NCBI GenBank assembly: GCA_022606425.2
Contig: JAHDVF020000661.1
Location: 248,001 to 312,000 of the forward strand
DNA: 64,000 bases
DNA from: Lepidostoma basale
Taxonomy: Eukaryota > Arthropoda > Insecta > Trichoptera > Lepidostomatidae
Reading direction: 5' to 3'
Shown: positions 1 to 10,420 of the stretch, in pieces
Numbering within the stretch: the first letter of the stretch is position 1
Layout: every line of letters starts with the position of its first letter
The notes under the pieces: generated by a model
Told to the model about the DNA's origin: nothing
Seen by the model: only the letters and a program-made list of their open reading frames with translations
Database searches by the model: none
Made by a program: the position numbers and the translations under genes

Positions 1-12
1 TATAATTACAAT

Positions 13-34
13 GGAATTCCACAGTGTTAACCCT
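13..34 (+). repeat. Recurrent GGAATTCCACAGTGTTAACG motif
   Basis: Also at 853-873, 3342-3364, 33518-33540 and 45266-45285, each followed by different AT-rich DNA. Probably the conserved edge of an otherwise diverged repeat. Confidence 0.45.
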
Positions 35-230
35 TTATCTTTCAAGAAATTAAAAATTAAATAAAAAAAATATATAATTGATACGACTGAAAACTTTATT
101 GTATGGTATATTTCTCTTGTCTGTGGCATTCTAAATGTTTTTAGAAAATTGAAAAATAAAATAAGGAAAAAAGACGAGAGTGCGAAGAGAAAGAAGAAAA
201 AATTGAAAAATAAAGAAAAACAAAAGACAT

Positions 231-266
231 TTGATAATGCCTTAAACAGGCGAAATATGCCATTCT
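231..266 (+). repeat. Hammerhead-related hairpin, inactive class
   Basis: TTGATAATGCC, hairpin, GGCGAAATATGCCATTC. Same plan as 10320-10360 and 42120-42165, a family that consistently has TTGATAA instead of CTGATGA. Confidence 0.35.
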
Positions 267-270
267 CAAT

Positions 271-739
271 AATAATTAAATAAAACGATGTTTTTTAACT
301 AATTCCACTATTGTTTTTATTTCGACAGCGACCGGTTTCGCCAGGTTCGCTGGAATCGACAAACTAGTGACACTATTGTAAACTTAGTCCTTTATATACA
401 TACAGATCAGGGATGTTAAACATGATTCCATACAAAAATATTATCCAAATATTTATGTAAAATTTACTGAATTTAAATATTGGTATTACAGGTATTCAAG
501 GAGGTTCGTATTTAATGCAATGGATTTAAAATTTTATTATCGCTTACATATTCATATATAACATTTGAAAAAATGGTAATTTTGTTTGTATTATTACTGA
601 ATTTAAATATTATATGTTATAGTTCTTGGTCCGTAAGGTTGGCATCGCCTTATTCGGTTTTCCCCATCAATATAGCTGCTAAGGTCTGGAATCAAACAAA
701 AGTGGAAGTAGTTAAAAAACATCGTTTTATATAATTATT
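271..739. repeat. Foldback element with 39-bp terminal inverted repeats
   Basis: 271-309 and 701-739 are inverted copies matching at 37 of 39 positions. Inside, 328-356 on the minus strand reads GGCGAAACCGGTCGC after a CCAG/CTGG hairpin, a hammerhead-like 3' half with palindromic ACCGGT. No open reading frame inside. Confidence 0.6.
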
Positions 740-1318
740 GTTTAAAATGAAATTCCATCAAGAGATTTATAAATAAAAATTATTATTATTGGGAATAGGG
801 AATAAAAGTGGAAAATATTGTGTTGTTTTTCAAATTCCAAAGTTTTTATAAAGAAATTCAACAGTGTTAACGCCTTAAAATTCAGTAAATAAATAAATAT
901 CAAATATTATGGTCACCCCAGAAATGTCTGGAGCCACGGCTGTCAGCAACAGATATCGAGTTCCCGGCAGTAACAGCATCATAATTTTATGCATAAACAC
1001 ACGACTGCACCCCAGTCAAGGGCTTTGAAAGAATATTATTCCACAGGGTGAAGCTTCGGCAGCATTGACGGTTTGGAAATAGTGGTGTAACATTTTACCA
1101 AAATCAAAAAAACTATAATCTTTAAAATTACAGGTTCCCAACCTTTTTTGGAACTCCGCCCCTTCTCCCTCAAAAATAAATAAATTGGAATATTTTCCAC
1201 GTAAACAATATTTGATTTGATTTATTTTTATTTGATCAATGTTGTAAAATTCCAAATTAAATAATTAATACGAATGAGAACGTCTGTTTTCTAGAAGACT
1301 CATAAAGGCATTCCAAAA
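740..1318. other. Non-coding, old repeat scraps
   Basis: Mostly AT-rich. 1131-1171 (CAGGTTCCCAACCTTTTT...) resembles the end of a hAT transposon. 1262-1300 is an arm of the family at 10215-10420. A GTGTTAACGCC motif lies at 853-873. The 79-codon open frame across 1016-1255 (-) has no recognisable features. Confidence 0.3.
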
Positions 1319-1477
1319 AAGTCCACGTGACCGACATTAAATATTTGATTGATTTGATCGTGCCACGTTTTCCTCGGTTTTCCTCTATTTCTAGCTCCGT
1401 TCACGTCGTTCTCATATACTTTCTTCACCATTCTGTCTTCACTCATTATTTCCATGTGTCCAAACCATCTTAACGAC
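1319..1477 (-). mobile_element. LINE-A fragment, part 1 (interrupted by SINE-1)
   Basis: Antisense to the LINE-A C-terminal coding region seen intact at 60300-60500. The element resumes at 1649 after a SINE-1 insertion, with the 15-bp target duplicated. Confidence 0.8.
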
Positions 1478-1633
1478 TAAAAAAAGACTAACTAACCATT
1501 TCGCCGTCTCCCCGAGAGAGTGAGCAGAAAGAATGGAATGTCACACTTTAATCGATGCGGCACTCCATCCTTCTCTTTTCGCCCCCGCGAGAGACGCGGT
1601 GTGATGGGTTGCGAACCTCATCGCCACGACCTT
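1478..1633 (-). mobile_element. SINE-1, 5'-truncated, nested in LINE-A
   Basis: Flanked by a 15-bp duplication, AACCATCTTAACGAC, at 1463-1477 and 1634-1648. Body matches SINE-1 at 40618-41010. The 3' end carries the ACTAACTAACCA tail typical of LINE-A. Confidence 0.8.
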
Positions 1634-1648
1634 AACCATCTTAACGAC

Positions 1649-1995
1649 CCTTCATTATTTTGTTCATAACACTTACATTCGTACAGCATTCATTTCTTAT
1701 ATGTACTTGCATTTGACACTCTATAATATACAGATTTAGCCCACATTCGTTTTAGAGAAATCATTTTTACTGCATTTATTCTACTTTCATTCTTTTTTTG
1801 CCAGTTGAATGCTTCACTTCCATACATAAGGGTCGGCACAAGAACACTGTGCTGATTGCATTTGGCAGTCCATATACAGATTTAGCACCCATTCATCTCA
1901 GAGAGCTCATTTCTACTGCATTTATAATATTTTCATCCTTCTTTTGCCAGTTCCATACATAAATGGTTGGGTTGGATAACACCATTGTGCACTAA
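1649..1995 (-). mobile_element. LINE-A fragments, two overlapping pieces
   Basis: 1649-1865 continues the copy from 1319. 1866-1995 repeats part of the same LINE region (TATACAGATTTAGC occurs in both), so a second fragment abuts it. Both antisense to the YGSEAW region. Confidence 0.75.
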
Positions 1996-2334
1996 AACAT
2001 AAAATTATCAAGAAGGCTAAATCTCTTCAAGATTTGAACGGCCATAGGAAATAAAATTTTAAAATCTTTAAGCGATATGTCACGTGCATTGTAGTGTAGA
2101 CCAATGAGTAGAGTGTTTGAAATTAACAACAATAAAAAATAAATTATGTTTAATTTCTTTATAATATATATTTATTTAAATTCCACTTAAGTTTATTGCT
2201 TCGACCTGTTTCGAAAGCTTGCTGCCAACTTCTGGTCAGAACCAGCAGATAGCCGTACAAGTAATATAAATAATGAAAAAAAAGTGTTTATAATATTCAT
2301 ATTATATTATATTATTTACAATATTTGTTTTAGA
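1996..2334. other. AT-rich DNA with a hammerhead-like hairpin
   Basis: 2165-2245 (-) reads AGAAGTTGGCAGC, hairpin, TTTCGAAACAGGTCGAAGC, a decayed member of the ACCGGT class. No gene seen. Confidence 0.3.
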
Positions 2335-2525
2335 TTTATTTTGTGGACGTTGGACGTTCGAAGCGGGCGCGAAGATGCCTATTGGTGGCGATGAGGATCG
2401 CAACCCATCACACCGCGTCTCCCGCGGGGCGAAAAGAGATGTATGGCCGCATCGGTTAAAGTGTGGCAGTCCATTCTTTCTGCCTACCCCTTCGGATAGA
2501 CGGCGTGATGGTTAGTTATTTAGTA
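2335..2525 (+). mobile_element. SINE-1, 3' portion
   Basis: TTTTGTGGACGTTGGACG, then GCAACCCATCACACCGCGTC, and the LINE-A-like 3' end GGCGTGATGGTTAG. Matches copies at 16555, 40618 and 56095. Confidence 0.75.
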
Positions 2526-3134
2526 AGTTAGTTATATTTTTTTATTTTAATTATTTATTACTAAGAAATTTCAAATAACAACATTTATATACAATATTAA
2601 ACTGTTTTAGTTTTATTTCGGGACACCATCTATTCCGACAAGGCATTTGAACACATAGTATAATACTCGTACATGCTTTCAATGTACTAGGTGTGAATTT
2701 TTCCGGTGAAGTGGTCTAGTCCCCTTGCGTATACTAATTAAGTCAACGCTACAGACACGTTGTGGAGATAAGGGTGGAAGGGATGGGGCGCATATTATAT
2801 TGTTTCTGAAATAGTGCTGAAATGTCGGAAGAGTAGTTCACACAAAAAAACTAGTATTTTTTTCGAATATTGCCTTTCATTTGCATTTCGACCCGTTACT
2901 GCCCTTGTCGAAGGCTCCAGCACTTCACGGAGCGCGGGATAGCTCTGTTGAGAACCTTCGGTTTTTGAGAACCATTTGATGCATTTGATGCAACCAATGC
3001 CTTAACAAAGCGAAACATGTCATTCCCGCAGCATAAACTAAATATTCTAGGAAACAGATGTTTCCATTCGTATTGGTATATTATTGTTAGAAAAATCTTA
3101 GGTAATAATAGGATATACTTAGGAAATTGAATAA
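2526..3134. other. Non-coding; one hammerhead-related hairpin
   Basis: No gene. 2985-3035 reads AATGCCTTAACAAAGCGAAA then CATGTCATTCCC, the 3' half of the inactive class seen at 10215-10420. Confidence 0.3.
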
Positions 3135-3335
3135 ACTTTGTTTAATCCACAAAATATTTTAAAAAATATTAAAAAACCCAACATTTTTTGGAGGATACCT
3201 CCATCTTTATTTTATTTTCAATTTCCTAAGTATATTATAAAGATGGAGGTATCCTCCGAAACTTGTCGTTTTTTAAAAATATTTTTTAATATTTTGTGGA
3301 TTAAACAAAGCTATTTTCTATTTCCTAAGTATATT
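3135..3335. repeat. Palindromic repeat of the GTGT hammerhead family, decayed
   Basis: Two inverted GGAGGTATCCTCC hairpins (3191-3210 minus, 3242-3262 plus) flank a 35-nt centre. The plus arm has GAAACTTGTC and lacks CTGA. It shares GTGGATTAAACAAAG and TTTCCTAAGTATATT with 55330-55370. Confidence 0.5.
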
Positions 3336-3408
3336 ACTATAGAATTCCACAGTGTTAATGCCTTAGCGTTCAAAAAGTTGAAAATAGGATAGTTATCCAA
3401 ATATATAT

Positions 3409-4310
<902 letters not shown>

Positions 4311-4506
4311 GTACAGGTAGTTTATTATAAAAATAACAATGAAATTTTAATTATTATATCTTCCCCCGAGTACAATATAATACGGACATTATTTGTATTG
4401 GAATAAGTTGTTTCAATACAACTACTGAAACGTATAAACCGAAGACAATGGCGTATGGGGTTGGTCGTCCCTGGGGAATTATTTTGCCACCCCTGAATGT
4501 CCATTT

Positions 4507-4590
4507 TCATTTGAAAGTCCCTAACACGTCCGTTTGGCCGTTTTCCGAGACATTAACTTGATCAATTCTCAAGTTTTCTCCCTGGTTCAA
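4507..4590 (-). CDS. Possible orphan terminal exon, unknown gene
   Basis: On the minus strand a strong acceptor (TTTTCTTTGCAG) is followed by an open 27-codon stretch ending in TGA: LNQGENLRIDQVNV, then SENGQTDVLGTFK. Composition is protein-like and richer in G and C than the flanks, and an AATAAA lies about 185 nt downstream. I see no upstream exon and do not recognise the peptide. It could be the last exon of a gene with a large intron, a captured fragment, or chance. Confidence 0.3.
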   Translation of the reverse strand: MNQGENLRIDQVNVSENGQTDVLGTFK

Positions 4591-4779
4591 CTGCAAAGAA
4601 AACCAAACGAGTAATACTGTGCCAAAGTTTTAAACTAATAGAAAATGACTTGTATTGTGGATTTGATTATATAAATACTTTTTTTTCCATATTAGCCTGC
4701 ACTTAGTGATGTGGATTCATATTTGAATAAAAATTACTGCACTTAGTATTATGACACACATTATTTCACTTATCACAGA

Positions 4780-4850
4780 CATGTTTCGGTTATAATACCC
4801 ATATAACCTTTTTCAATGCACAACATTTTAACGTTAAAAGAGACAGACAA
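4780..4850 (-). repeat. Degenerate hammerhead-like repeat
   Basis: Minus strand TTGAAAA, then a 7-bp stem GGTTATA/TATAACC, GAAA, CATGTC. The stem and 3' core match the hammerhead plan but the CUGANGA core carries two changes. Confidence 0.35.
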
Positions 4851-4924
4851 GACCCAAGATAAACAAAATATACACAAATCACAAAATAGTTATCTTTTGC
4901 TTTCATTAAATATAATACAATAAA

Positions 4925-5225
4925 CTTCTTCTTCTATGTTCGCCACACTTTGTGTTGTAGATGTTTTATATATTTTTTATATACTTCGTATACAGCATTC
5001 ACTTTTTAAACAAATTAAAATTAAATATCAAACATGTTTCGGACCACCCAGCCTTTCCTCAGTGATATTATATAAAACTGACCTTATTTGTAAACAATTT
5101 TATAATATTTGAAATATCTATACAATATCACCGAGGAAGGGTTGGGTATTCCGAATCATGTTTGATATTTAATTTTAATTAGTTTAAAAAGTGAGTGTTG
5201 TACACAAAGTATTGTAAAAAAATTC
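4925..5225. repeat. Long palindromic element with two outward hammerhead arms
   Basis: Inverted arms run from TTCTATGTTCGCC-like DNA and TATACTTCGTATACAGCATT to the mirrored GTTGTACACAAAGTATTG. The left arm carries the ribozyme motif at 5024-5069 (-). The right arm at 5115-5165 (+) has CCGAGGA and GAATCATG, so it is decayed. Relatives at 21655, 35105, 45915, 46815 and 60760. Confidence 0.65.
5024..5069 (-). ncRNA. Hammerhead-type ribozyme motif (left arm of palindromic repeat)
   Basis: Minus strand: stem I AATATCA, core CTGAGGA (5056-5062), stem II region, GAAA, C, ATGTT. The 3' strand TGATATT pairs perfectly with AATATCA (7 bp). Cleavage would fall after the U preceding TGATATT. Stem II is weak in this copy. 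Type I layout with the minimal palindromic ACATGT stem III. Confidence 0.5.
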
Positions 5226-5319
5226 AATTGCCTTCTACTGTGAATTTCCAATAACGACCATGAATATTAGCAAAAAATATTGTTTTAATAAATAAAACAT
5301 AACACATCGACGTGAATGC

Positions 5320-5395
5320 ATGATACGGTTTATGAATGTAGAGGAAGCGTGAGAAGTGTGTCAGGATAAAACAGTGCTTCGGTCCATTTTTTCAG
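5320..5395 (+). mobile_element. LINE-A 3' fragment
   Basis: GTTTATGAATGTAGAGGAAG and TGTCAGGATAAAACAGTG match the MNVEE.REVCQDR coding end of LINE-A. Confidence 0.6.
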
Positions 5396-5439
5396 GCTTG
5401 GAGAAAATAAACTGATTCGATTTTAATATGTTGAAATAC

Positions 5440-6030
5440 AAATGAATAGACACTGAGGACGATAGCAGGCAAGACACTGAGAGATCGCGTGAGGAACACC
5501 AGAATAAGAGAGATATTTATTTATTAATTTTTTAATTTTGTTGAATCGCTCTTTACATCATGACAGCATGAGCCAAATCGATGAAAAGGGTATTATAGCT
5601 ATCATAGTGATTCTCGTGACATGTGATAGGTAGCTAATCTATCGCCATTTTATTGCCACGTGAATTCTACGCCAGACCAAAGACAGTGTCACAATCACGC
5701 TGCCCTCGCCGGGAATCGAACCCGGAACCTTCGGGGTGGTAGTCAATGCACTTACCACTCGGCCACGAAGGTCGTCAAGATATGTGAGGTTGAGCATATT
5801 ATAAGATGCAGCAGAGAGTGAAAAAGGGATTGGTACGGTCATGTTCAAAGAATAGACACCACCAGACTACGCTATATTGCATTACATAATCAGCCTCATG
5901 GGACTCGTCCTCGTGGAAGATCACCTATATACTCGTAGATGGAAGGACAGCTGGGAATCTACCTCACAGGAGGAGCAGCACTCTGGAGAACATACCACAT
6001 ATGTTTACAACAAGGAAGAAGAAGGAGAAG
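5440..6030 (+). mobile_element. LINE-G 3' end, with tRNA-SINE inside
   Basis: Coding remnants (GHVQRIDTTRLRYIALHNQ, then GRSP) continue on both sides of the SINE at 5517-5782. The 3' tail is a GAAGAAGAAGGAGAAGAAG run. Related to 25195-25400 (-) and 54028-54190 (-). Confidence 0.65.
5517..5782 (-). mobile_element. SINE-4, tRNA-derived
   Basis: Minus strand starts GACCTTCGTGGCCGAGTGG (A box TGGCCGAGTGG) and has GGTTCGATTCC (B box) about 35 nt later, then a 190-nt tRNA-unrelated body and an AATAAAT-rich tail. No good acceptor stem, so it is not a working tRNA gene. An AGATAT duplication flanks it. Confidence 0.75.
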
Positions 6031-6371
6031 AAGAAATACATGCTTTAGTTTACGATAGTGTATCATATTTTGGACACAAAATCTTGGATCTATTTCTGTG
6101 TATTGCTAGGTTTCAGATAAGTTGCATTAAAATATATATCTATATAAAGTAACTTTGGAGCATATGCAGATATGTCGAGGCGGCAGACAGACATCCAATC
6201 CTACCCAGGCCGGGTAATGTATTCAGCATAGCACCCGATTATCATGCTAATAGTGAAGTTTGATTGTTAATCAAATTAAGTACTAGATCAATGTGTGCAC
6301 ATGCATTACGGTAATATAGTCTGCCTGGCTTAGGGAGAATCTTTGCAATAGTCTGAGTAACATCATATATT
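6031..6371. other. Non-coding, unclassified
   Basis: Holds a stretch GGCGGCAGACAGACATCC that looks like old repeat DNA; no gene or recognised element. Confidence 0.3.
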
Positions 6372-6719
6372 AGGTTGGGAAAAAAGTAATTTCGTATTTT
6401 TCGCTTTATTTCAATGCTTTATAAAAAGTGTAACAAACATCCGATTTAAGTGAAATATGCGCCGTTCTGTTCAATAACTTGTTGCTAACGAGAATTCAAC
6501 TTTATAATGCCCCTATCGTAGACAAACTTGTCCCTATTAGCAAAACACTCGGACAACCAATTTTCACAGGCCTCTATTCAAATTTGTACCCCCAAGCGCG
6601 TTGGCCATAGACTGGAACAGGTAATAGTCACTTGGTGCCAGGTCCGGACTATAGGGTGGATGCATATGAACTTCCCATCCGAGCTTCCGGAGCTTCTGGG
6701 GCGTCATCAAATATATTAA
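6372..6719 (-). pseudogene. Mariner transposase, C-terminal remnant with one terminal repeat
   Basis: Minus-strand frame reads WEVHMHPPYSPDLAPSDYYL then FQSMANALGG, the mariner block with the third catalytic Asp (SPDLAPSD). Frameshifts and stops follow. The terminus TTAGGTTGGGAAAAAAGTAA (near 6372) resembles inverted repeats of mellifera-type mariners. The 5' half is missing. Inactive. Confidence 0.75.
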
Positions 6720-6809
6720 ATTAATATATTGAACAGCTTTTGCAGTATTATGTTTAGTATTGGTTATATAAAGCTATCCACATCGACTGACACTCAATTT
6801 AGGAGCTCC

Positions 6810-7298
6810 ATACCTTGAGTGCGAAAGGTAAAAAACTGGAGCAAGTTAACGAATTTATTTATCTGGGAAGCATGTTTACAAGAGATGAATAAAAATGGAG
6901 AAAGACATCGAAAGAATGGTTGGTGCTGGAAACAAAGTAAATGGCACTCTCAAAGTCATCTCTGCAAATTGAAATTTATCCAACCAAAGATGGCAGTACA
7001 TAATGAAGTTTTAGTGCCAACCCTTATGTATGGAAGTGAAGCTTGGAGCTGGCAAATAAAGGATGAAAGTAGTATATATGCCGTAGAAATGATATCATTG
7101 AGAATAATGTGCCGTTAAACGATATATGATAGAATACTGAATGACGAAATAAAGAAGAAATGTAAGGCAGATTGCAATATAAGTAAAATTAAAAAAGGAT
7201 CCCTGAGATGGTTGGGACATATGAAACGAATGGACGAGAGTTAAAATGTTGTATACAAGCAGTGTGAGTGTAAAGAGAAGCCGTGAAAGACCAAAGAA
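6810..7298 (+). mobile_element. LINE-A copy, first part (split by two nested insertions)
   Basis: Decayed coding for VNEFIYLGSMF, VPTLMYGSEAWSW and RWLGHMKRMDE. Breaks off inside KRSRERPKK, exactly where LINE-F has inserted; resumes at 7755 and, after SINE-2, at 8111. Confidence 0.75.
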
Positions 7299-7754
7299 AG
7301 TATCATCATCATCATCATCCACTGCAGAATGTAGGCCTTTCCCAAAGCACGCCACCGCCCCCTATCCATTGCCGCTCCCATCCATCCATGTCCAGCAATC
7401 CTCTTCAGATCGTCGGTCCAGCGGGCAGGCGGACGTCCAACTCTGCGGAATCCTGTACGCAGTCTCCACTCCAGAACCCGTCTCCCCCATCGGCCGTCGG
7501 TTCTCAGACCGATATGGCCAGCCCATCGCCGCTTCAGCCCGCCCATCCTCAGAGCCACCTCAGTCACCTTGGTTTATTGACGAATAAATTCGTTTATAAA
7601 TCTGTCTCTAAAGGTTATTCCAAGCATGGCTCTTTCCATGGCGCTTTGGGCGACCTTGAATTTGTAGACTAGACGGTTTGTCAGTGTCCACGTCTCGGCT
7701 CCGTACGTCATGACTGGCAAGACGCACTGGTTGAAAACTTTAGTCTTGAGGCAT
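7299..7754 (-). mobile_element. LINE-F 3' end with (ATG)n tail
   Basis: Minus strand encodes RRWAGHIGLRTDGRWGRRVL and GRPPARWTDDLKRIAGHGWM, typical of RTE-like C-termini, with a (GAT)n tail. GC-rich compared with its flanks, so it is young. The host LINE-A resumes with AAGGAAAGCATGG, giving an imperfect AARGAAAG duplication. Confidence 0.7.
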
Positions 7755-7786
7755 TATGGTATTTTTTAAGGAAAGCATGGTATGAC

Positions 7787-8110
7787 CCCGACAAACAAAA
7801 TGGTCTCACTCCTACCACAACTCCATCCAGGCACTGCTCCTCTTATCTTCCCCTTGGGAACAGACTTTTGTTTATAAATACAATCCCAACCCTAACTGGT
7901 TTTCCATTCCTTGAAAATAATGTAAGACTCTATCATAAACCTTAAATCCGGAGTGTCCCTCCGAAAGAGGGACACTCCGGGCCATACATTAAGCCCCATC
8001 ATAAAACGACTACCTATTCACATTCCAACAATGTTTCCTACAGATGTATGTGGAATAGCCATTAGAGCTGAACCTCTGTAAGCCAGAAGATCCAAGTTCC
8101 AAGTTCTAAA
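7787..8110 (+). mobile_element. SINE-2 copy with a remade hairpin
   Basis: Full-length match to 3893-4226 except at 7948-7966, where the left arm is replaced by the complement of the right arm. Nested in LINE-A (7786/8111). Confidence 0.7.
7948..7980. repeat. Perfect 14-bp hairpin inside SINE-2
   Basis: CCGGAGTGTCCCTC, loop CGAAA, GAGGGACACTCCGG. In copies at 4060-4100 and 14860-14895 the left arm reads CCCTCTCGCCCTC-like sequence instead. Confidence 0.8.
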
Positions 8111-8200
8111 TTTCTCAAAAACTAAAAGGTGGCCACATTCGAAGTTGGTACAATCGACGAGCATGCATGGTACGATGTATGAATGTAGAGGAATAATGCA
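8111..8200 (+). mobile_element. LINE-A copy, last part
   Basis: Continues the element broken at 7786: GGTGGCCACATTCGAAG and CGATGTATGAATGTAGAGGA match the LINE-A end. Confidence 0.6.
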
Positions 8201-8503
8201 AGGTATTAATAAATTGGTCGACAATTCCGAAATTCTATAATAAAATACGAAACATTTTTTCTTGGAAGTCAAAAAGTCATATGCTTTCAGTGGCATCACC
8301 ATGGCAACTAATTCAATGACATTTCTTAATAAAATCTAGTGCCTACATGTCATACGAGAACGGCAGCTTCCTTAAATTGTATCAAAGAATTTTTTATTGA
8401 AAATACACAATGGAATTCTTTTGATGTGAATACATTTCACTAAAGACGCGTTCTCATTCAATGTAACAATGATGATTTTTTTTATATTAACTAAGGGTAT
8501 TGA
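8201..8503. other. AT-rich non-coding DNA
   Basis: No gene or recognised repeat. Confidence 0.3.
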
Positions 8504-9240
8504 TTGAATGAGTGGGCAGATGCCTTAGAGTGTAATGGACTACGCATTAGCAGGAGAAAAACCGAATATTTAGAATGTGAATATGAGGACATCGCTACAG
8601 ATTTGGCTCATGAAAACACAGTTCACATTGGCAATACTCCAGTTAACAAGGTGTCCCAATTCAAGTATCTCGGGTCGGTCCTTACTGCGGACGCCAACGT
8701 AGACACTGATGTCAAACACAGGACAAACACCGCCTGGCTCAAGTGGAGGTCTCTATCAGGTGTCCTGTGTGATCCAAAAATTCCAATCAGGACTAAGGGC
8801 AGAGTCTACAAGACTGCAGTGAGGCCCGCCATGCTATATGGAGCAGAGTGCTGGACCAACAAAAAAGTCCACGAAAGTCGAGTCCACGCTGCCGAGATGA
8901 AAATGTTGAGGTGGGCTGGAGGCGTCACAATGCTGGACCACGTAAGGAACGAATACGTGAGGGGTTGCTTTAAGGTTGCCCCAATAACGGAAAAATTAAG
9001 AGAATCTCGACTCCGGTGGTACGGTCATGTGATGCTAAGAGACAGCGAGCACATTGTCCAAAAAGCCCTCAGCATTCCCACAAAACCAAGAAGAAGAGGT
9101 CGCCCAATGGCAACATAGTGGGCCAACATGGAAAAGGAGCTCAGACGCGAGAACCTGACAGTGGAAATTAGTCAAAATAGGAAAGTTTGGCGTTTTCAAA
9201 TCAAACCCCAGATGATGGGAAATGGCAAAGAGAAAGAAGA
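8504..9240 (+). pseudogene. LINE-D reverse transcriptase C-terminus
   Basis: 204 open codons: RRKTEYLECEYED, QFKYLGSVLTAD, YKTAVRPAMLYGAECW, AEMKMLRWAGGVTMLDHVRN, RLRWYGHVMLRDSEHIV, then a TAG where relatives read Trp, and continuing coding (WANMEKELRRENLTVE) to about 9230. This is the thumb and C-terminal region of an RTE-type LINE; the polymerase core and endonuclease are absent. 5'-truncated copy with one nonsense change. Confidence 0.8.
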
Positions 9241-9404
9241 TATAGAAGGAGAACTAAGGGTATTAATACTCGTTTACTGAACTGGTGGTGACCAGTGGAA
9301 TGTGTATAAATACATATTTTGAGGACTCGGCGTTAACTGTTGGAAGTATATTTTGAAACAATTTTAGTGACATACGAGTATATTTATTGTATTTAACATG
9401 GATT

Positions 9405-9545
9405 AAATGGATGGATGGAAAAATAATGCTTAAGAAAGTATACATTAATGATGTAAACGGAGTACGGAGTCGAGGCAGACCGAGGAAAACATGGCATGAC
9501 CAAATTAATCAAATTTTAAAGGTTGGTCATGTTAGAAGAAAAATT
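9405..9545 (+). mobile_element. LINE-A fragment
   Basis: KVYINDVNGVRSRGRPRKTW then HDQINQIL coding. Truncated at both ends. Confidence 0.7.
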
Positions 9546-9571
9546 TAACCAAATTACTGTATACAACTTTT

Positions 9572-9716
9572 TAGCTATTGATTCTCATTACATGAGATAG
9601 GTAGCGAATCTATGGCTACTTGATTTTTGCGTGAATTCTACACCAGACTAATAACAGCATGACAATCACACTGCACTGCACACTGGAATCGAACCCGGGA
9701 CGAAGGTTGTCTATGT
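9572..9716 (-). mobile_element. SINE-4 fragment
   Basis: Matches 5517-5782: GAATCGAACCCGGGACGAAG (B-box region) and GTGAATTCTACACCAGAC. The A box is lost. Confidence 0.6.
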
Positions 9717-9799
9717 ATTTTATAATTATATCTTTTATTTAACATTATTTATATAAAAATTATTTTGAATTTATATTTACCGAACTAACCAATTACTAA

Positions 9800-9957
9800 A
9801 AAGCGGCCACATTTGAAGTCGGAAAAATCGACGAGAGTGCGTGTCACGATGTATGAATGTAAAGGAATTTCGATAGATATGTCAGGAGAAAAGATTGTGG
9901 TGGTCCATCCTCTATACCTGCGCCTCCAGGGAAACGGCGTGATGGTTAGTTATAATA
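9800..9957 (+). mobile_element. LINE-A 3' end
   Basis: GATGTATGAATGTAAAGGAA to GGCGTGATGGTTAGTTA. Confidence 0.7.
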
Positions 9958-9959
9958 GT

Positions 9960-10110
9960 TCCTCACCTGCCACTTACGTAGAACCAATCTACCTAAGGTA
10001 ATGCCCGTGGGCAGGGCAAAAATCCTTCTAAATTGTATCTCTTCGGATGTGGACATTTTTCATACGATAGTGAGGCTACCCTCAAATGCATTCTTACTTT
10101 TTGATAGTTC
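9960..10110 (+). mobile_element. SINE-3 fragment
   Basis: TAGAACCAATCTACCTAAGG and GTGAGGCTACCCTCA match the reverse of 61080-61215. Confidence 0.6.
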
Positions 10111-10214
10111 TTAATATTTCATTTAACTGTCTTATGAGTTTATCTTACTCTATTGTTAATTAATATTATTTATTTTTAATTGTTATTAAATTAATTAAAA
10201 CTCCATATTAAACG

Positions 10215-10420
10215 ATTAATACGAATGAAAACGTCAGTTTTCTAGAAGTTTAATTATATTTTATGGGGATGACATGTTTCACCCTTCTAAGTCATTATTA
10301 AATAATAATATCTAAGACATTTGATAATGCCATAGAAGGGCGAAACATGTTATCCCCATAAATTATAATAAAACTTCTAGAAAACTGACGTTTTCAATCG
10401 TATTAATTAAATATATATTT
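10215..10420. repeat. Palindromic element, inactive hammerhead-related class
   Basis: Arms ACGAATGAAAACGTCAGTTT/TTCTAGAAG and their mirror flank two outward GAAACATGT hairpins (10272-10295 minus, 10328-10362 plus). The core reads TTGATAA. Relatives: 14720-15175, 25040-25140, 26755-26885, 42000-42210. Confidence 0.55.

Noticed and set aside
5690..5775. tRNA gene on the minus strand with A and B boxes
   Set aside because: Boxes are good but the acceptor and anticodon stems do not close, and the same sequence recurs with a common 190-nt body: it is a tRNA-derived SINE.
7246..7672. Two overlapping plus-strand frames of 113 and 129 codons with His and Ser runs
   Set aside because: Antisense shadows of LINE-F and its (ATG)n tail.
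10215..10420. Active hammerhead in the 10215-type palindromes
   Set aside because: Every copy has TTGATAA in place of CUGANGA, with little stem I pairing; I keep them only as related, inactive motifs.
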